The notes: generated from the letters alone by a model not told the origin. Shown: positions 53,905-62,291, numbered from the stretch's first letter. The stretch: 64,000 bases of DNA from Rhodocyclaceae bacterium (GCA_023230455.1 JALNXH010000018.1:1-64000); one strand, 5' to 3'. Program-made: numbers and translations.

Positions 53905-55626
53905 TCACTTCCGCGTTGGCTTGGCCGCATCGGCCCCGCGCAACTCGCGCATCCGCGTGCGTCCGCGCGACAGTTCGCCTTTGCGCGTCAGCGTGGTGCG
54001 GGCCAACAACGCCTTCTCCACCTGCTTTGCCACAAGCTCGACTTGTAGTGCCTTCAGACGCACCTCCAGTTCGGCCTCCTCGGCATTGAGTTTGACGCGC
54101 TTGAGTTTGGCGGCGACTTCGGCCGCCTCATGTGCGAGACGCTCGGCACTTTCCTTTTCCCAGCGCAGCGTGCCCATCAGCACCTCGCCGCCGGCGGTAT
54201 AGGTGTCGGTCAAGGTCACTCCGGTGTTGCTCAGGATCAGCTCGCGTACCTGGTTCGAATGCGCGGTGCCGCGCGATTTGACGATGGACAGGCCGCGGTT
54301 GCGCTCCCCGGCCTGAACCAGGTAATTGAGGTGGATCCAGGTGTCGGCGAGGGTCGATATCTGCATTGGCGAGTCGCTTTCCTTCCTGTTCGACATCTCG
54401 TCGAGCAGACTGGTGCACACCAGAGTGATGCCGCTGCCCTTCGACCAATCGATCAAGCGGTCGGCCACACTTTGTGCGGTCAAGTCATTGCTGGACTTGT
54501 ACCAGGTGGACACCGGATCGATCACCAGGCAGCGTGCCCCATGCTCTTGCGCCAGCGTCTTGATGCGCACCAGATAGGTTTCCGCGCTGCCGGAAATGGA
54601 TCGCGCCAAGATCATGCGCAGAACTCCGCTTTTCACGTAGCGATCCAGTCGAATGCCGACCGAGGCCAGATTGCGGATCACCTCGGTGCAATCCGAATCG
54701 AAGCTGACGAACATGGTGCGCTCTCCGCGCTTGCAGGCGGCCTCGGCGAATGTGCCGCTCAAGGTTGTTTTGGCGGTGCCGGAGAAACCCGTAATCAACA
54801 CGCTGGCACCGCGGTAATAGCCGCCACCGAGCATGGTGTCGAGCCGTTTGACGCCGCTGGATACGCGTTTGTTGCTGACCTTGGCGTCCATCCGCCCCGG
54901 CGCTCGCACGACGGCGACCTCCAATCCGCTTTTGCCGATGAGGAAGGGTGACTCGTTCTCGTCGAAGCTGGAGCCACGATACTTCTGTACGCGCAGATTG
55001 CGATGCGATACGCCCAACATCACGCTGTGGTTGAGGATCACGGCGCAGTCGACCATGAATTGCATAAAGCCGAACGGCTGCTGGGCGACCGAACTGGTTT
55101 CATCGCCCCCCGCTTTGGTGGTGATGATGCCGGTCAACTCGCGCTGCAACAGCCACTCATGCAAGCGGTAGATTTCGCGCCGCCTCGCCGCCGGATCTTG
55201 CAACAGTGCCAATACGACATCCAGCGCATCGAACACAATGCGCCGCGCTCCCATTTCGCGGGTCTTGGCCTCCAGTGCGGCAAGCATTCCGCCGAGGTCG
55301 AAGTCGCCCGACTGGATCAGGTCCGGCATGGGTTGGGCATCGAGGAAAAACAGTTTTGTTCGCTGCAATTCGGCGAGCCTCCAGCCAAAGCTTTCGGCAT
55401 TCGCCACGATGCGTTTCGCTGTTTCCTCGAAAGCGACAAAAATTCCCGGCTCCTTGCAATCCTGTGCGCCGTGCACCAAAAATTGCAGAGCGAAGAGGGT
55501 CTTGCCCGAGCCGGGGCCCCCGACCAACAGTGTGGTTCGCCCGTGCGGCAATCCGCCGCCGGTGATTTCATCGAAGCCGGCGATGCCGGTCGGTGCTTTC
55601 GTGAGCGGAGAGCGGGCGGATTTCAT
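53905..55626 (-). CDS. kaiC: KaiC-like double-RecA ATPase
   Basis: The 573-residue protein has two RecA-like domains. CI (1-240) has Walker A GGPGSGKT (36-43), the catalytic pair FEE (67-68) and a normal Walker B. CII (245-490) has GFSGTAKT (280-287), but the catalytic Glu pair of cyanobacterial KaiC reads Asp310-Ser311 (SFDSD). The phosphorylation triad is kept as Ser419, Ser424 and Thr425 (aligned to T426, S431, T432). An extension of about 80 residues after residue 490 (AEVAAKLKRVKLNAEEAELE...) is rich in A, E, K and R and probably a coiled coil; it exceeds the usual 519-residue family length. I use ATG 55626; upstream frames are possible to 55695. It is the first gene of the operon. Confidence 0.93.
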   Translation of the reverse strand: MKSARSPLTKAPTGIAGFDEITGGGLPHGRTTLLVGGPGSGKTLFALQFLVHGAQDCKEPGIFVAFEETAKRIVANAESFGWRLAELQRTKLFFLDAQPMPDLIQSGDFDLGGMLAALEAKTREMGARRIVFDALDVVLALLQDPAARRREIYRLHEWLLQRELTGIITTKAGGDETSSVAQQPFGFMQFMVDCAVILNHSVMLGVSHRNLRVQKYRGSSFDENESPFLIGKSGLEVAVVRAPGRMDAKVSNKRVSSGVKRLDTMLGGGYYRGASVLITGFSGTAKTTLSGTFAEAACKRGERTMFVSFDSDCTEVIRNLASVGIRLDRYVKSGVLRMILARSISGSAETYLVRIKTLAQEHGARCLVIDPVSTWYKSSNDLTAQSVADRLIDWSKGSGITLVCTSLLDEMSNRKESDSPMQISTLADTWIHLNYLVQAGERNRGLSIVKSRGTAHSNQVRELILSNTGVTLTDTYTAGGEVLMGTLRWEKESAERLAHEAAEVAAKLKRVKLNAEEAELEVRLKALQVELVAKQVEKALLARTTLTRKGELSRGRTRMRELRGADAAKPTRK

Positions 55627-55968
55627 TTGACGTCTTTCAAAAAAACCTGACACGCGGCTAATCGACGCTCGCGCCGGGGGTGATTCCATAGACATCGCGA
55701 GATGCGCCCAAACCCGCGCGCGATGATGAACAGGTTGCCGCTGATGCGTTCATCATCCACTTCGGCATTGGCGCGCTCTGTTCGGTAAGGCACAAAGCGA
55801 GCTTCCGGCAGGGAGCACGCAGCCGGCGCAATGAGATAACTGATGGGGTAATTGAAGCGCAGGTTGATCGCGGATTACCCCGCAATCGGATGTTGCGGAG
55901 ATTCTTCCGGGATGTGACATCATGTGCCGGCGTTTTAGCGCACTCACCCCTACCGGCCTTTGAACTCC
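55627..55968. other. Divergent region between kaiC and a membrane-protein gene
   Basis: No gene is supported. It holds the kaiC operon promoter region and operator-like site 7. A string of weak start codons at the kaiC end leaves its first residues uncertain. Confidence 0.5.
55778..55797. promoter_or_regulatory. Crp-like operator site 7, upstream of kaiC
   Basis: CTGTTCGGTAAGGCACAAAG keeps the left arm and a GGCACAAA right arm with two changes. It lies 152 bases before the kaiC ATG and 171 bases before the divergent gene. Confidence 0.45.
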
Positions 55969-56559
55969 ATGGAAAATCCCCGTATCCGCCAGTTGCTGGA
56001 CCAAATGGCCGTCATCGAAAATGAACTGCGCGAAGCCGTCCATGTGCAGGAGAGTCGGGTGTTTTTCCAGATCAAGGGCAAGCGCGTCGAATTCGAGCAG
56101 TCGATCAGGCTGGCGCACCGCAGGCTGAAAACGGGATTTTTTCGCTGGCTGGTAACCAATCGTCCGCAGAACCTGATCACTGGGCCGGTGATCTACGGGC
56201 TGATCGTGCCGTTGCTGCTGGTCGATCTGTGCATCAGCTTCTATCAGGCGGTGTGTTTCCCGATCTATCGGATTGAGAAGGTCCGCCGCGCCGATTACAT
56301 CGTGTTCGATCGGCAACATCTCGAATACCTCAACTTCATCGAAAAATTCCACTGCACCTATTGCGCTTACGGCACGGGAATGATTGCGTATATCGGCGAG
56401 ATTGTGGCGAGAACGGAGCAGTATTTTTGCCCGATCAAGCATGCGCGCAGGATGCTCGGCACACATGCGCGCTATGCAAATTTTCTCGCCTACGGGGCGG
56501 CCGAGGACTATGAGGCCAAGCTTGAGGAATTTCGGCAATCCCTTGCCGAAAAGCGGTGA
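55969..56559 (+). CDS. Hypothetical membrane protein with cysteine pair
   Basis: The 196-residue product has an N-terminal charged helical part, one or two hydrophobic segments in the middle (LITGPVIYGLIVPLLLVDLCISFYQAVCFPIY) and a C-terminal part with HCTYCAYGTG and a further YFCPIKHARR, i.e. three cysteines and histidines that might bind metal. I do not recognise a named family; similar proteins seem widespread in proteobacteria. It starts at ATG 55969; an in-frame TTG at 55960 is an alternative. It is divergent from kaiC. Confidence 0.75.
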   Translation: MENPRIRQLLDQMAVIENELREAVHVQESRVFFQIKGKRVEFEQSIRLAHRRLKTGFFRWLVTNRPQNLITGPVIYGLIVPLLLVDLCISFYQAVCFPIYRIEKVRRADYIVFDRQHLEYLNFIEKFHCTYCAYGTGMIAYIGEIVARTEQYFCPIKHARRMLGTHARYANFLAYGAAEDYEAKLEEFRQSLAEKR

Positions 56560-56658
56560 TGCTGCGTGATCGGGGCGGCTGCCCCGCGATTTCTTAGCCG
56601 ACCGGGCCTGCTTGTCAGGCCGGCACCTACAGCGCTAAACCGGCACCTGCTTTTCGCT

Positions 56659-57369
56659 TTACTTCCGATAGCTGCGGTCGTACATTTTTTTTACCATGCG
56701 GTAGCACTCACAGGTGGCGGCTTCAAGTCCCGCGTGGTTGAGCAGTTGGATATTCCCGCGCGAGTAGGCAATCAATCCGCGCTGCTGAAACGCGGTTGCC
56801 CCCGCCGTCACGCCAACCCGGCGCACGCCCAGCATCAGCGAAAGAAACTCCTGTGTGACATGGAAACGGTTCGAACCGACGCGGTCGCGGATTGCCAGCA
56901 GCCAGCGGGCTAAACGCTCTTCAACCTTGTGAAAACGATTGCAGACGGCGGTTTGCGCGATCTGATCCATCAGGGCCTGGGTGAAATGAAACAACTCGGG
57001 CTTCCACGAGTCGTGTGTATCGAACTCCTTGCGCATGCGTGCCGCCGTAATTCGCGCGGCCGTGCCCGACGCCTGGACCACGGCGCGCAGATGCGAGATA
57101 TTGATGCCGAGCGCAGCGGAACTGCCGACGACCCCTTCGTTGCCGACGACCGCCACCTCGGCCGCCTTGCAGGAGTCGACCACGCTGAGCAGCGAAATCA
57201 CGCCACTGTAGGGGAAATAGACGTGCTGTATGCGATCTCCGGGCTCGTACAGAATCTGGCCGAACGTCAGCGATACCGGTTCAAGGTATTCAGCCAGGCG
57301 CTGGTAGCTGGGACGGGACAGGGCAGCGAGGAGTCGGTTCTCATCTGGCGATTGGGCGGCGCGTTGCAT
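56659..57369 (-). CDS. Crp/Fnr-family transcription regulator, copy 1
   Basis: The product (236 residues from ATG 57369; 251 from 57414) has the cyclic-nucleotide-binding fold (about 15-130, LEPVSLTFGQILYEPGDRIQHVYFPYSGVISLL, AEVAVVGNEGVVG) and a C-terminal winged helix (VTQEFLSLMLGVRRVGVTAGATAFQQRGLIAYSRGNIQLL). The ligand residues of CRP for cAMP are not evident. It is clearly a paralogue of the divergent gene at 57835. In the recognition helix the Glu of VRREGVT is Val here, which may change DNA preference. Three operator-like palindromes lie between the two genes. Confidence 0.9.
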   Translation of the reverse strand: MQRAAQSPDENRLLAALSRPSYQRLAEYLEPVSLTFGQILYEPGDRIQHVYFPYSGVISLLSVVDSCKAAEVAVVGNEGVVGSSAALGINISHLRAVVQASGTAARITAARMRKEFDTHDSWKPELFHFTQALMDQIAQTAVCNRFHKVEERLARWLLAIRDRVGSNRFHVTQEFLSLMLGVRRVGVTAGATAFQQRGLIAYSRGNIQLLNHAGLEAATCECYRMVKKMYDRSYRK

Positions 57370-57468
57370 GCATTCTTTGTCCGGTGTTTTAACCCCGCTC
57401 AATCGAACCCGCATGGGCTGAACTGCGAAATTCTTGTCAGTATAAAGACTATTTAAAAACAATTACTT

Positions 57469-57488
57469 ATGTTCGGTTGCGGACATAA
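57469..57488. promoter_or_regulatory. Crp-like operator site 8
   Basis: ATGTTCGGTTGCGGACATAA lies in a larger dyad, 57465-57490, with ten-base arms ACTTATGTTC and GGACATAAGT that differ at one position. It lies 100 bases upstream of the copy-1 regulator start. Confidence 0.65.
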
Positions 57489-57532
57489 GTTCGAAGTTCG
57501 GGCTTGTATCGCTCCACGTTGATGTGTTGCGT

Positions 57533-57552
57533 ATGTGCACTGGTGTACATAG
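57533..57552. promoter_or_regulatory. Crp-like operator site 9
   Basis: ATGTGCACTGGTGTACATAG: the dyad TATGTGCA-CTGG-TGTACATA has eight-base arms with one mismatch and lies 45 bases inside the intergenic region from site 8. Confidence 0.6.
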
Positions 57553-57752
57553 TGGGGAAGCGGATGTCCTGCCCGCGCGGTCTTGGGGGCCAATCTCCGC
57601 GATGCGGGATTGAAAATTCGGCGCTTTGAGATGGGCTGGCGGGGGGGCGCCCGGTCGCCGCACTAAAGAAATCATTTCAGAACGTAACCCGCAAGCACCT
57701 CTCACTAACGGGAGTTTTGAGTCCGATGGCGGTTTTTTTTCTGAAGGCAATA

Positions 57753-57772
57753 ATGTTCCATACCGAACATAG
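57753..57772. promoter_or_regulatory. Crp-like operator site 10
   Basis: ATGTTCCATACCGAACATAG has perfect six-base arms (ATGTTC/GAACAT) around a six-base spacer. It lies 63 bases upstream of the copy-2 regulator ATG. Confidence 0.65.
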
Positions 57773-57834
57773 TCAATTGAACTATGCTCTATGCAGTGCT
57801 GTACCACTCTTGTTGCCTTCCAAAGGAAACCACC

Positions 57835-58599
57835 ATGATGAGCGTCAGCCATACGCCGTTATCGGCGTCCGCCATTCCAAGGCCGCCCCCGTTTATGCCG
57901 CGGCAGAATCATCTACTCGATGCGCTGCCCGATGCCGATTACGCGGGCCTGCTGCCGCATCTGGAGTTGGTCCCGCTGGAACTCGGCCGGGCGCTCTACG
58001 AATCCGGCAGTCATCAGGGCTATATGTATTTCCCGATCGATAGCATCGTTTCCCTGCTCTACGTCATGGAGAACGGCGCTTCGGCAGAGATTGCGGTGGT
58101 GGGCAACGAGGGCGTAGTGGGCATTTCTCTGTTCATGGGCGGTGAAACAACGCCCAGCCGCGCGGTGGTGCAGAGCGCAGGCCATGCCTATCGGCTCAAA
58201 GGCAGCGTCGTCAAAGCGGAGTTCGAGCGCAGCGGTACGTTCCAGCGCCTGCTGTTGCGCTATACGCAGGCGATGATGACGCAGGCAGCGCAGACGGCGG
58301 TGTGCAACCGCCACCATTCGATCGACCAGCAGTTGTGCCGCTGGCTGCTGTTGAGTCTGGATCGGCTGACGACGGACGAGGTGTGCATGACCCAGGAGCT
58401 GATCGCCAATATGCTGGGTGTGCGCCGCGAGGGCGTTACCGAAGCGGCCGGACATCTACAGGCGGCCGGTTTGATTCGTTACAGTCGCGGCCACATCACC
58501 GTTATCGACCGTCCCAAGCTGGAAGCGCGTGTCTGCGAGTGCTATGCGGTGGTGAAGCGCGAATACGACCGGCTGCTTTCGCAAAGCGTCGTCGCCTAG
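57835..58599 (+). CDS. Crp/Fnr-family transcription regulator, copy 2
   Basis: The 254-residue protein (ATG 57835, AAAGGAAA before it) resembles copy 1 along its length. It has the nucleotide-binding fold (about 30-150, LELVPLELGRALYESGSHQGYMYFPIDSIVSLLYVMENG, AEIAVVGNEGVVGISLFMGGE) and a winged helix (MTQELIANMLGVRREGVTEAAGHLQAAGLIRYSRGHITVID). The recognition helix keeps the Arg-Glu pair of CRP-type proteins. No [4Fe-4S] cysteines of FNR type are visible. It may recognise the palindrome found throughout the window, which is inference. A bidirectional terminator follows. Confidence 0.92.
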   Translation: MMSVSHTPLSASAIPRPPPFMPRQNHLLDALPDADYAGLLPHLELVPLELGRALYESGSHQGYMYFPIDSIVSLLYVMENGASAEIAVVGNEGVVGISLFMGGETTPSRAVVQSAGHAYRLKGSVVKAEFERSGTFQRLLLRYTQAMMTQAAQTAVCNRHHSIDQQLCRWLLLSLDRLTTDEVCMTQELIANMLGVRREGVTEAAGHLQAAGLIRYSRGHITVIDRPKLEARVCECYAVVKREYDRLLSQSVVA

Positions 58600-58630
58600 G
58601 CAGCGGCGCTTTCCTGCGGCGAAAACAAAA

Positions 58631-58663
58631 GGGCTTACCCGAAGCGTCGTTCCGGGTAAGCCC
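58631..58663. terminator. Bidirectional Rho-independent terminator
   Basis: GGGCTTACCCG and CGGGTAAGCCC form a perfect 11-base stem with an 11-base loop. On the minus strand it is followed by TTTTGTTTT, so it mainly ends the OmpA-family gene; on the plus strand the T-run is weaker and serves the copy-2 regulator. Confidence 0.85.
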
Positions 58664-58760
58664 TTGAAACTTCTGCTCTCCGTTACGCCCGTTAAGAATC
58701 GAAGCGTTCAGGAGTAAGGACGTGCAATCCGGTCTTGGTCGGGGCGCACGTCGCTCGGTA

Positions 58761-59903
58761 TTACTTCGTACCCGATACCTCGACATCCACACGTCGATCC
58801 GGCTGCAGGCAGGCGATCAGGGCCTTGGTGGCCTTCTTGCCTTTGCATTCCCCGGGCTTGGTGACGGGATCGGATCCATCCTTCCCCTCGACCGAAATTT
58901 TCGCCGCAGGGATACCTGCCGATTCGACCAAATACGTTTTGACCGCTTCGGCGCGGCGCATCGATAGCTTCATGTTGTAGTCGTGCGAACCGATCCGGTC
59001 GGTGTGCCCGGTGACCGTAACGACTTCGAAGTCGGTGCCCCTCAGGTCCGCCGCCAGTTTGTCGAGATGCTGCTTGCCGTCGGCTTTTACGGCGGATTTG
59101 TCGAAATCGAAAAGGGAGTCGGCGGAGAGCGTGACCCGCTTCGGCGTCGGGGCGGGTGCCGGACGCGGCGGCGGCGGCGCGACGGCGGCCACGACTTGGG
59201 GCGGCGGCGCGACGTAGGGTGCGGGGGCTGCCTGACGCTCGACGGGTGGGGCCGATTTGGCACCGAAGCGATAAATCAGGCCGATTGAGATCAGGTCGAT
59301 GTCGCCCTTGTTGCCGACCGCGTCGTTGATCCGATAGCGTTCTGCCTCAAGGCGCATGCCGAGCGCTTCGGTGAAGTCGTACTGAAACCCGAAGCCCGCT
59401 TTGTAGTTCGTGTCGCGCTTGCTGAGCCTTGGCGCGAGCACGTTGACCAGCCCGGTTCCGGTGAAGGTGTCTTTCGCTTCCGCGCGGTTTACGCCGATCC
59501 GGCCAAACGCAGAGAATTTCTCGGTGATCGGCAAAATGCCGACTGCATCGAGGTTAAAGCCTTTCAGCTTGATGTTTCCGGTCAGTGTTCCTGCCGGCAC
59601 CGTGGTTGCAACAAAGCCGAACTCTCCCAGATCGAAATAGCCGCCCTCGATGGCGAAATTCTTGTTGAACTGATAGCCGCCAAAGAGCTTGTAGCCTGTG
59701 TCGCGGTCGTCGTCCTTGATTCCGGCGGTGGCGAAGCCTCCACCCAGAAGGCTGCTGGTGATTCGCACGTCGTCGATTTTTGATTTTGCCTCGCCGACGT
59801 TGATCCCGCCGTACCAGCCGGCGTTTTCCGCCTGCGCGAGAGGGCTGGCCAGTGCCGCGAGTGTGACGAGCCCGAGCGCTCTTGAGGTCTTTGCGAATTT
59901 CAT
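58761..59903 (-). CDS. OmpA-family outer membrane protein
   Basis: The 380-residue product has a signal peptide (to PLAQA), an eight-strand barrel-like domain (about 25-215, AGWYGGINVGEAKSKIDD, ends near LISIGLIYRFG), a proline-rich linker and the OmpA C-terminal peptidoglycan-binding domain (about 260-375: LFDFDKSAVKADGKQHLDKLAADL, TGHTDRIGSHDYNMKLSMRRAEAV, which keeps the Asp and Arg for diaminopimelate). It probably ties the outer membrane to the wall. Its terminator is at 58631-58663. Confidence 0.92.
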   Translation of the reverse strand: MKFAKTSRALGLVTLAALASPLAQAENAGWYGGINVGEAKSKIDDVRITSSLLGGGFATAGIKDDDRDTGYKLFGGYQFNKNFAIEGGYFDLGEFGFVATTVPAGTLTGNIKLKGFNLDAVGILPITEKFSAFGRIGVNRAEAKDTFTGTGLVNVLAPRLSKRDTNYKAGFGFQYDFTEALGMRLEAERYRINDAVGNKGDIDLISIGLIYRFGAKSAPPVERQAAPAPYVAPPPQVVAAVAPPPPRPAPAPTPKRVTLSADSLFDFDKSAVKADGKQHLDKLAADLRGTDFEVVTVTGHTDRIGSHDYNMKLSMRRAEAVKTYLVESAGIPAAKISVEGKDGSDPVTKPGECKGKKATKALIACLQPDRRVDVEVSGTK

Positions 59904-60001
59904 GTTTTTCTCCTAGAGACGTTACCGTATCCAAATACAGGGGCTGGAATCCGGCGATGTTGGAATATGACTTGGTGCTATTTTTTGTCGGGCAATAAAA
60001 G

Positions 60002-60025
60002 CCGGCAGATTTATTTCTGCCGGCC
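60002..60025 (-). terminator. Rho-independent terminator after the DUF3494 lipoprotein gene
   Basis: GCCGGCAGA and TCTGCCGGC form a perfect nine-base stem around TTTATT, read on the minus strand and followed by TTTTATT. It lies six bases after the stop of the gene ending at 60032. Confidence 0.85.
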
Positions 60026-60031
60026 TTTTAT

Positions 60032-62134
60032 TTACGGAGCAGGTACGTTGATGATGGTATTGACGAGGGTGACCGAAGCACCGGTGACTGTCGTGGTCAT
60101 CGCCCTGCCGTTGAGTGTCACCGGGGTTGCATTGCCGGCGGTCGAGAACGCGATTCCCGGCGGGGGGCCGCCCGTAATGATGGTTCCGACCATGGTGCCG
60201 CCGCCGGGTGCGTTGATTACCGCCGATGTGCCGACCTGCCAGAAGACGTTTTTGGCTTGAGCCGGTGGGATCAGAATCACGCTTTGCGGGGCCCCCCCGT
60301 TGGCGGCGCCAACGGTGAGCGTGCTTGCCATCTGAAATACCCAGACCGCATCGGCGTTGCCTTGGGGGTCGAGGGTCAAGTCGCCGCCGAGAATCTGGAA
60401 GGAGCCCCCGGGGGCTGCATAGACGCCCGGGAATAACGTTACCCCGGCCAGATTGGCACCCGGAGCCGGGCTTGCGCCGACCGGCGCCAGTCCGGCCAGA
60501 ATGCCATAGGCGGTTCCTGCGGCACCCAGGGCGGCGGTTGCGATTCCGCAGGCGACCGGATCTTGTGTGGCGGGGCCGATCGAGATAGCGGATGTGCGGC
60601 CGATGGAAGACACGGTACACGTGTAGATCGTCCCGGCCACCAGGCCGCATCCGGTTCCCAGCAGGGGCGTACCCGGACACACTTCCGTATAACTATCGCT
60701 TACCAGCGCCGGGGGCGCATCGTGGAAACCGGTGATCGATGAAGTGCCCGTTGCGATGGTGCCTATATCCCCGTTGATGACCGTCAAGTTGCCCATATTG
60801 GTCATCCCGGCTGCACCTCCGAAGACCCCGAACGGCGCGGCTGCGCCAAGAGAGACGGGAACCAGGCACGCTCCCGTGGCGGGAACTACGGTAAAGGTCC
60901 ACGAGAAGTCGCTGGCCATGGTATTGGGCGTGATTGCCAAATCCTTGACCCCGCTGGCACCGCCGGTGATCTTGGCCGTATAAAGACCTACGGGGAGAAC
61001 GGCAAGCGGTGTAAATGTCGCAACACGGCCGGTGGCCCCGTCAAGAACTACGGAGGCCGGTGTAACGACAGTCGCGCCCGGTCCCGTGACGCTGAAATTC
61101 GCTGCAACCGACGCATCGTCCATCCGAATAGCTGAAGCGTTGAAGGTGGCGTTGACGGTCGCGTTGGGACACACTCCGCCGGCACCGACGTCAGGATTGG
61201 TGGAAATTACCGTGATGGGCGCCGGCGGAATTAAGGCCGCCGCCGTGGTAAAGGTCCACACATAGTCGCTTGCCGCGGGCAGGAGGGCCTGATTGCCCGC
61301 CAATGCATTGAGCGCTATGTCGGTTGCCGTGGTGGTGATGGTGGCGGTATAGGTTGTACTGGCGGCAAGCGCCACCGTTGGCGTATAGGTCGCGGTTCTG
61401 CTACCGATGGCGTAGGTTGCGGCGCCTCCTACGGCAGCGGGTGCGACGCAAGGTGCCACATTACCGGGGCCGCATGTCACCGTGAAAGTACCGGCGGTGG
61501 TGATCGATGCGGGCACCATGTCTTCGGTGAAGACGGCGGTTATGGCTGCGTTTGCAATTGCACCAAGGGTCGGACCGGGACTCGTCGTCGCAGGGACGGT
61601 GAGCGTCACTCTGGGGCGGGTGGTGTCCGGCGTTACACCTGTCGCAAAGGTCCACACAAAATTGGCGGCCAGCGCAACGTTGGTGGTGTCCTTGGCCGCG
61701 GTGGTGACGGTGGCTGTACAGTCTGCACTGGCAGGTAGGTCGGTCGCTAGCGGAAGCGGAAGTGTCGCAACGCTGCCTGCTGCCAGGTAGGTTACTGCTC
61801 CGCCTCCTGTTACCGGTGTTTGGGGCGATCCGACAACACCGGCAGTACCGGCGGCGCCGCAGGCGAGCGTAAAGCTTGCCGTGGTGAGGGTGGCGGGATC
61901 CATCGCTTTGCTGAAGGCGGCGGTGACTACCTTTGTGCTGATGGGTACGCCGGTGGCATTGTTGACCGGTGCCACCGCCGTTACGGTGGGCCCGAGTACG
62001 GCGATGCCGCCTATACCGAGGATCGGGTCTCGCCCGCCTCCTCCGCCTCCGCCTCCGCAGCCTGCCACTATGGCACTCAGCAACAATGTCATTAGCCAGA
62101 GGGAAAATCTGGAATAGCTTTCGGTAATTTTCAT
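60032..62134 (-). CDS. Ig-like/DUF3494 (ice-binding-like) surface lipoprotein
   Basis: The 700-residue protein starts with a lipoprotein signal (lipobox VAGC, Cys26) followed by an eight-glycine run. Three Big_5 (SbsA-type) Ig-like repeats follow (about 45-170, 170-300 and 310-420; each has a TDTT/TS..A..F.E.M-like pattern such as AAFSKAMDPATLT and AVFTEDMVPASIT). The C-terminal part (about 420-700) is a DUF3494 ice-binding-like beta solenoid (NLTVINGDIGTIATGTSSITGF, GGDLTLDPQGNADAVWVFQMASTLTVG). Members bind ice, but many are adhesins of unknown ligand. The composition is low in lysine and strongly alanine/threonine-rich. Confidence 0.88.
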   Translation of the reverse strand: MKITESYSRFSLWLMTLLLSAIVAGCGGGGGGGGRDPILGIGGIAVLGPTVTAVAPVNNATGVPISTKVVTAAFSKAMDPATLTTASFTLACGAAGTAGVVGSPQTPVTGGGAVTYLAAGSVATLPLPLATDLPASADCTATVTTAAKDTTNVALAANFVWTFATGVTPDTTRPRVTLTVPATTSPGPTLGAIANAAITAVFTEDMVPASITTAGTFTVTCGPGNVAPCVAPAAVGGAATYAIGSRTATYTPTVALAASTTYTATITTTATDIALNALAGNQALLPAASDYVWTFTTAAALIPPAPITVISTNPDVGAGGVCPNATVNATFNASAIRMDDASVAANFSVTGPGATVVTPASVVLDGATGRVATFTPLAVLPVGLYTAKITGGASGVKDLAITPNTMASDFSWTFTVVPATGACLVPVSLGAAAPFGVFGGAAGMTNMGNLTVINGDIGTIATGTSSITGFHDAPPALVSDSYTEVCPGTPLLGTGCGLVAGTIYTCTVSSIGRTSAISIGPATQDPVACGIATAALGAAGTAYGILAGLAPVGASPAPGANLAGVTLFPGVYAAPGGSFQILGGDLTLDPQGNADAVWVFQMASTLTVGAANGGAPQSVILIPPAQAKNVFWQVGTSAVINAPGGGTMVGTIITGGPPPGIAFSTAGNATPVTLNGRAMTTTVTGASVTLVNTIINVPAP

Positions 62135-62271
62135 TTACTTCACCTTTTCATCTGATCCAGAAAACCGTCAATGCATCGGCCGACTTGTGGTCGGTACGCA
62201 CGCTGACGTTCTGCACAATCGCTTTCGCGGAGCTTTACATTTTTAAGTCTGCCCCTCGATCTAAAGGGGAT

Positions 62272-62291
62272 CTGTGCGGTGGCGTACATAT
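62272..62291. promoter_or_regulatory. Crp-like operator site 11
   Basis: CTGTGCGGTGGCGTACATAT fits the consensus and resembles site 9 closely (TGG, GTACATA). It lies 138 bases upstream of the DUF3494 lipoprotein start. Confidence 0.6.

Larger units (their letters stand above)
57370..57834. promoter_or_regulatory. Regulatory region between two Crp/Fnr genes
   Basis: This stretch has no gene. It contains three members of the recurrent palindrome (57469-57488, 57533-57552, 57753-57772) and a further dyad CATAGT-CAATTGA-ACTATG at 57768-57786 next to the third. This points to auto- and cross-regulation of the two regulators. Confidence 0.6.
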
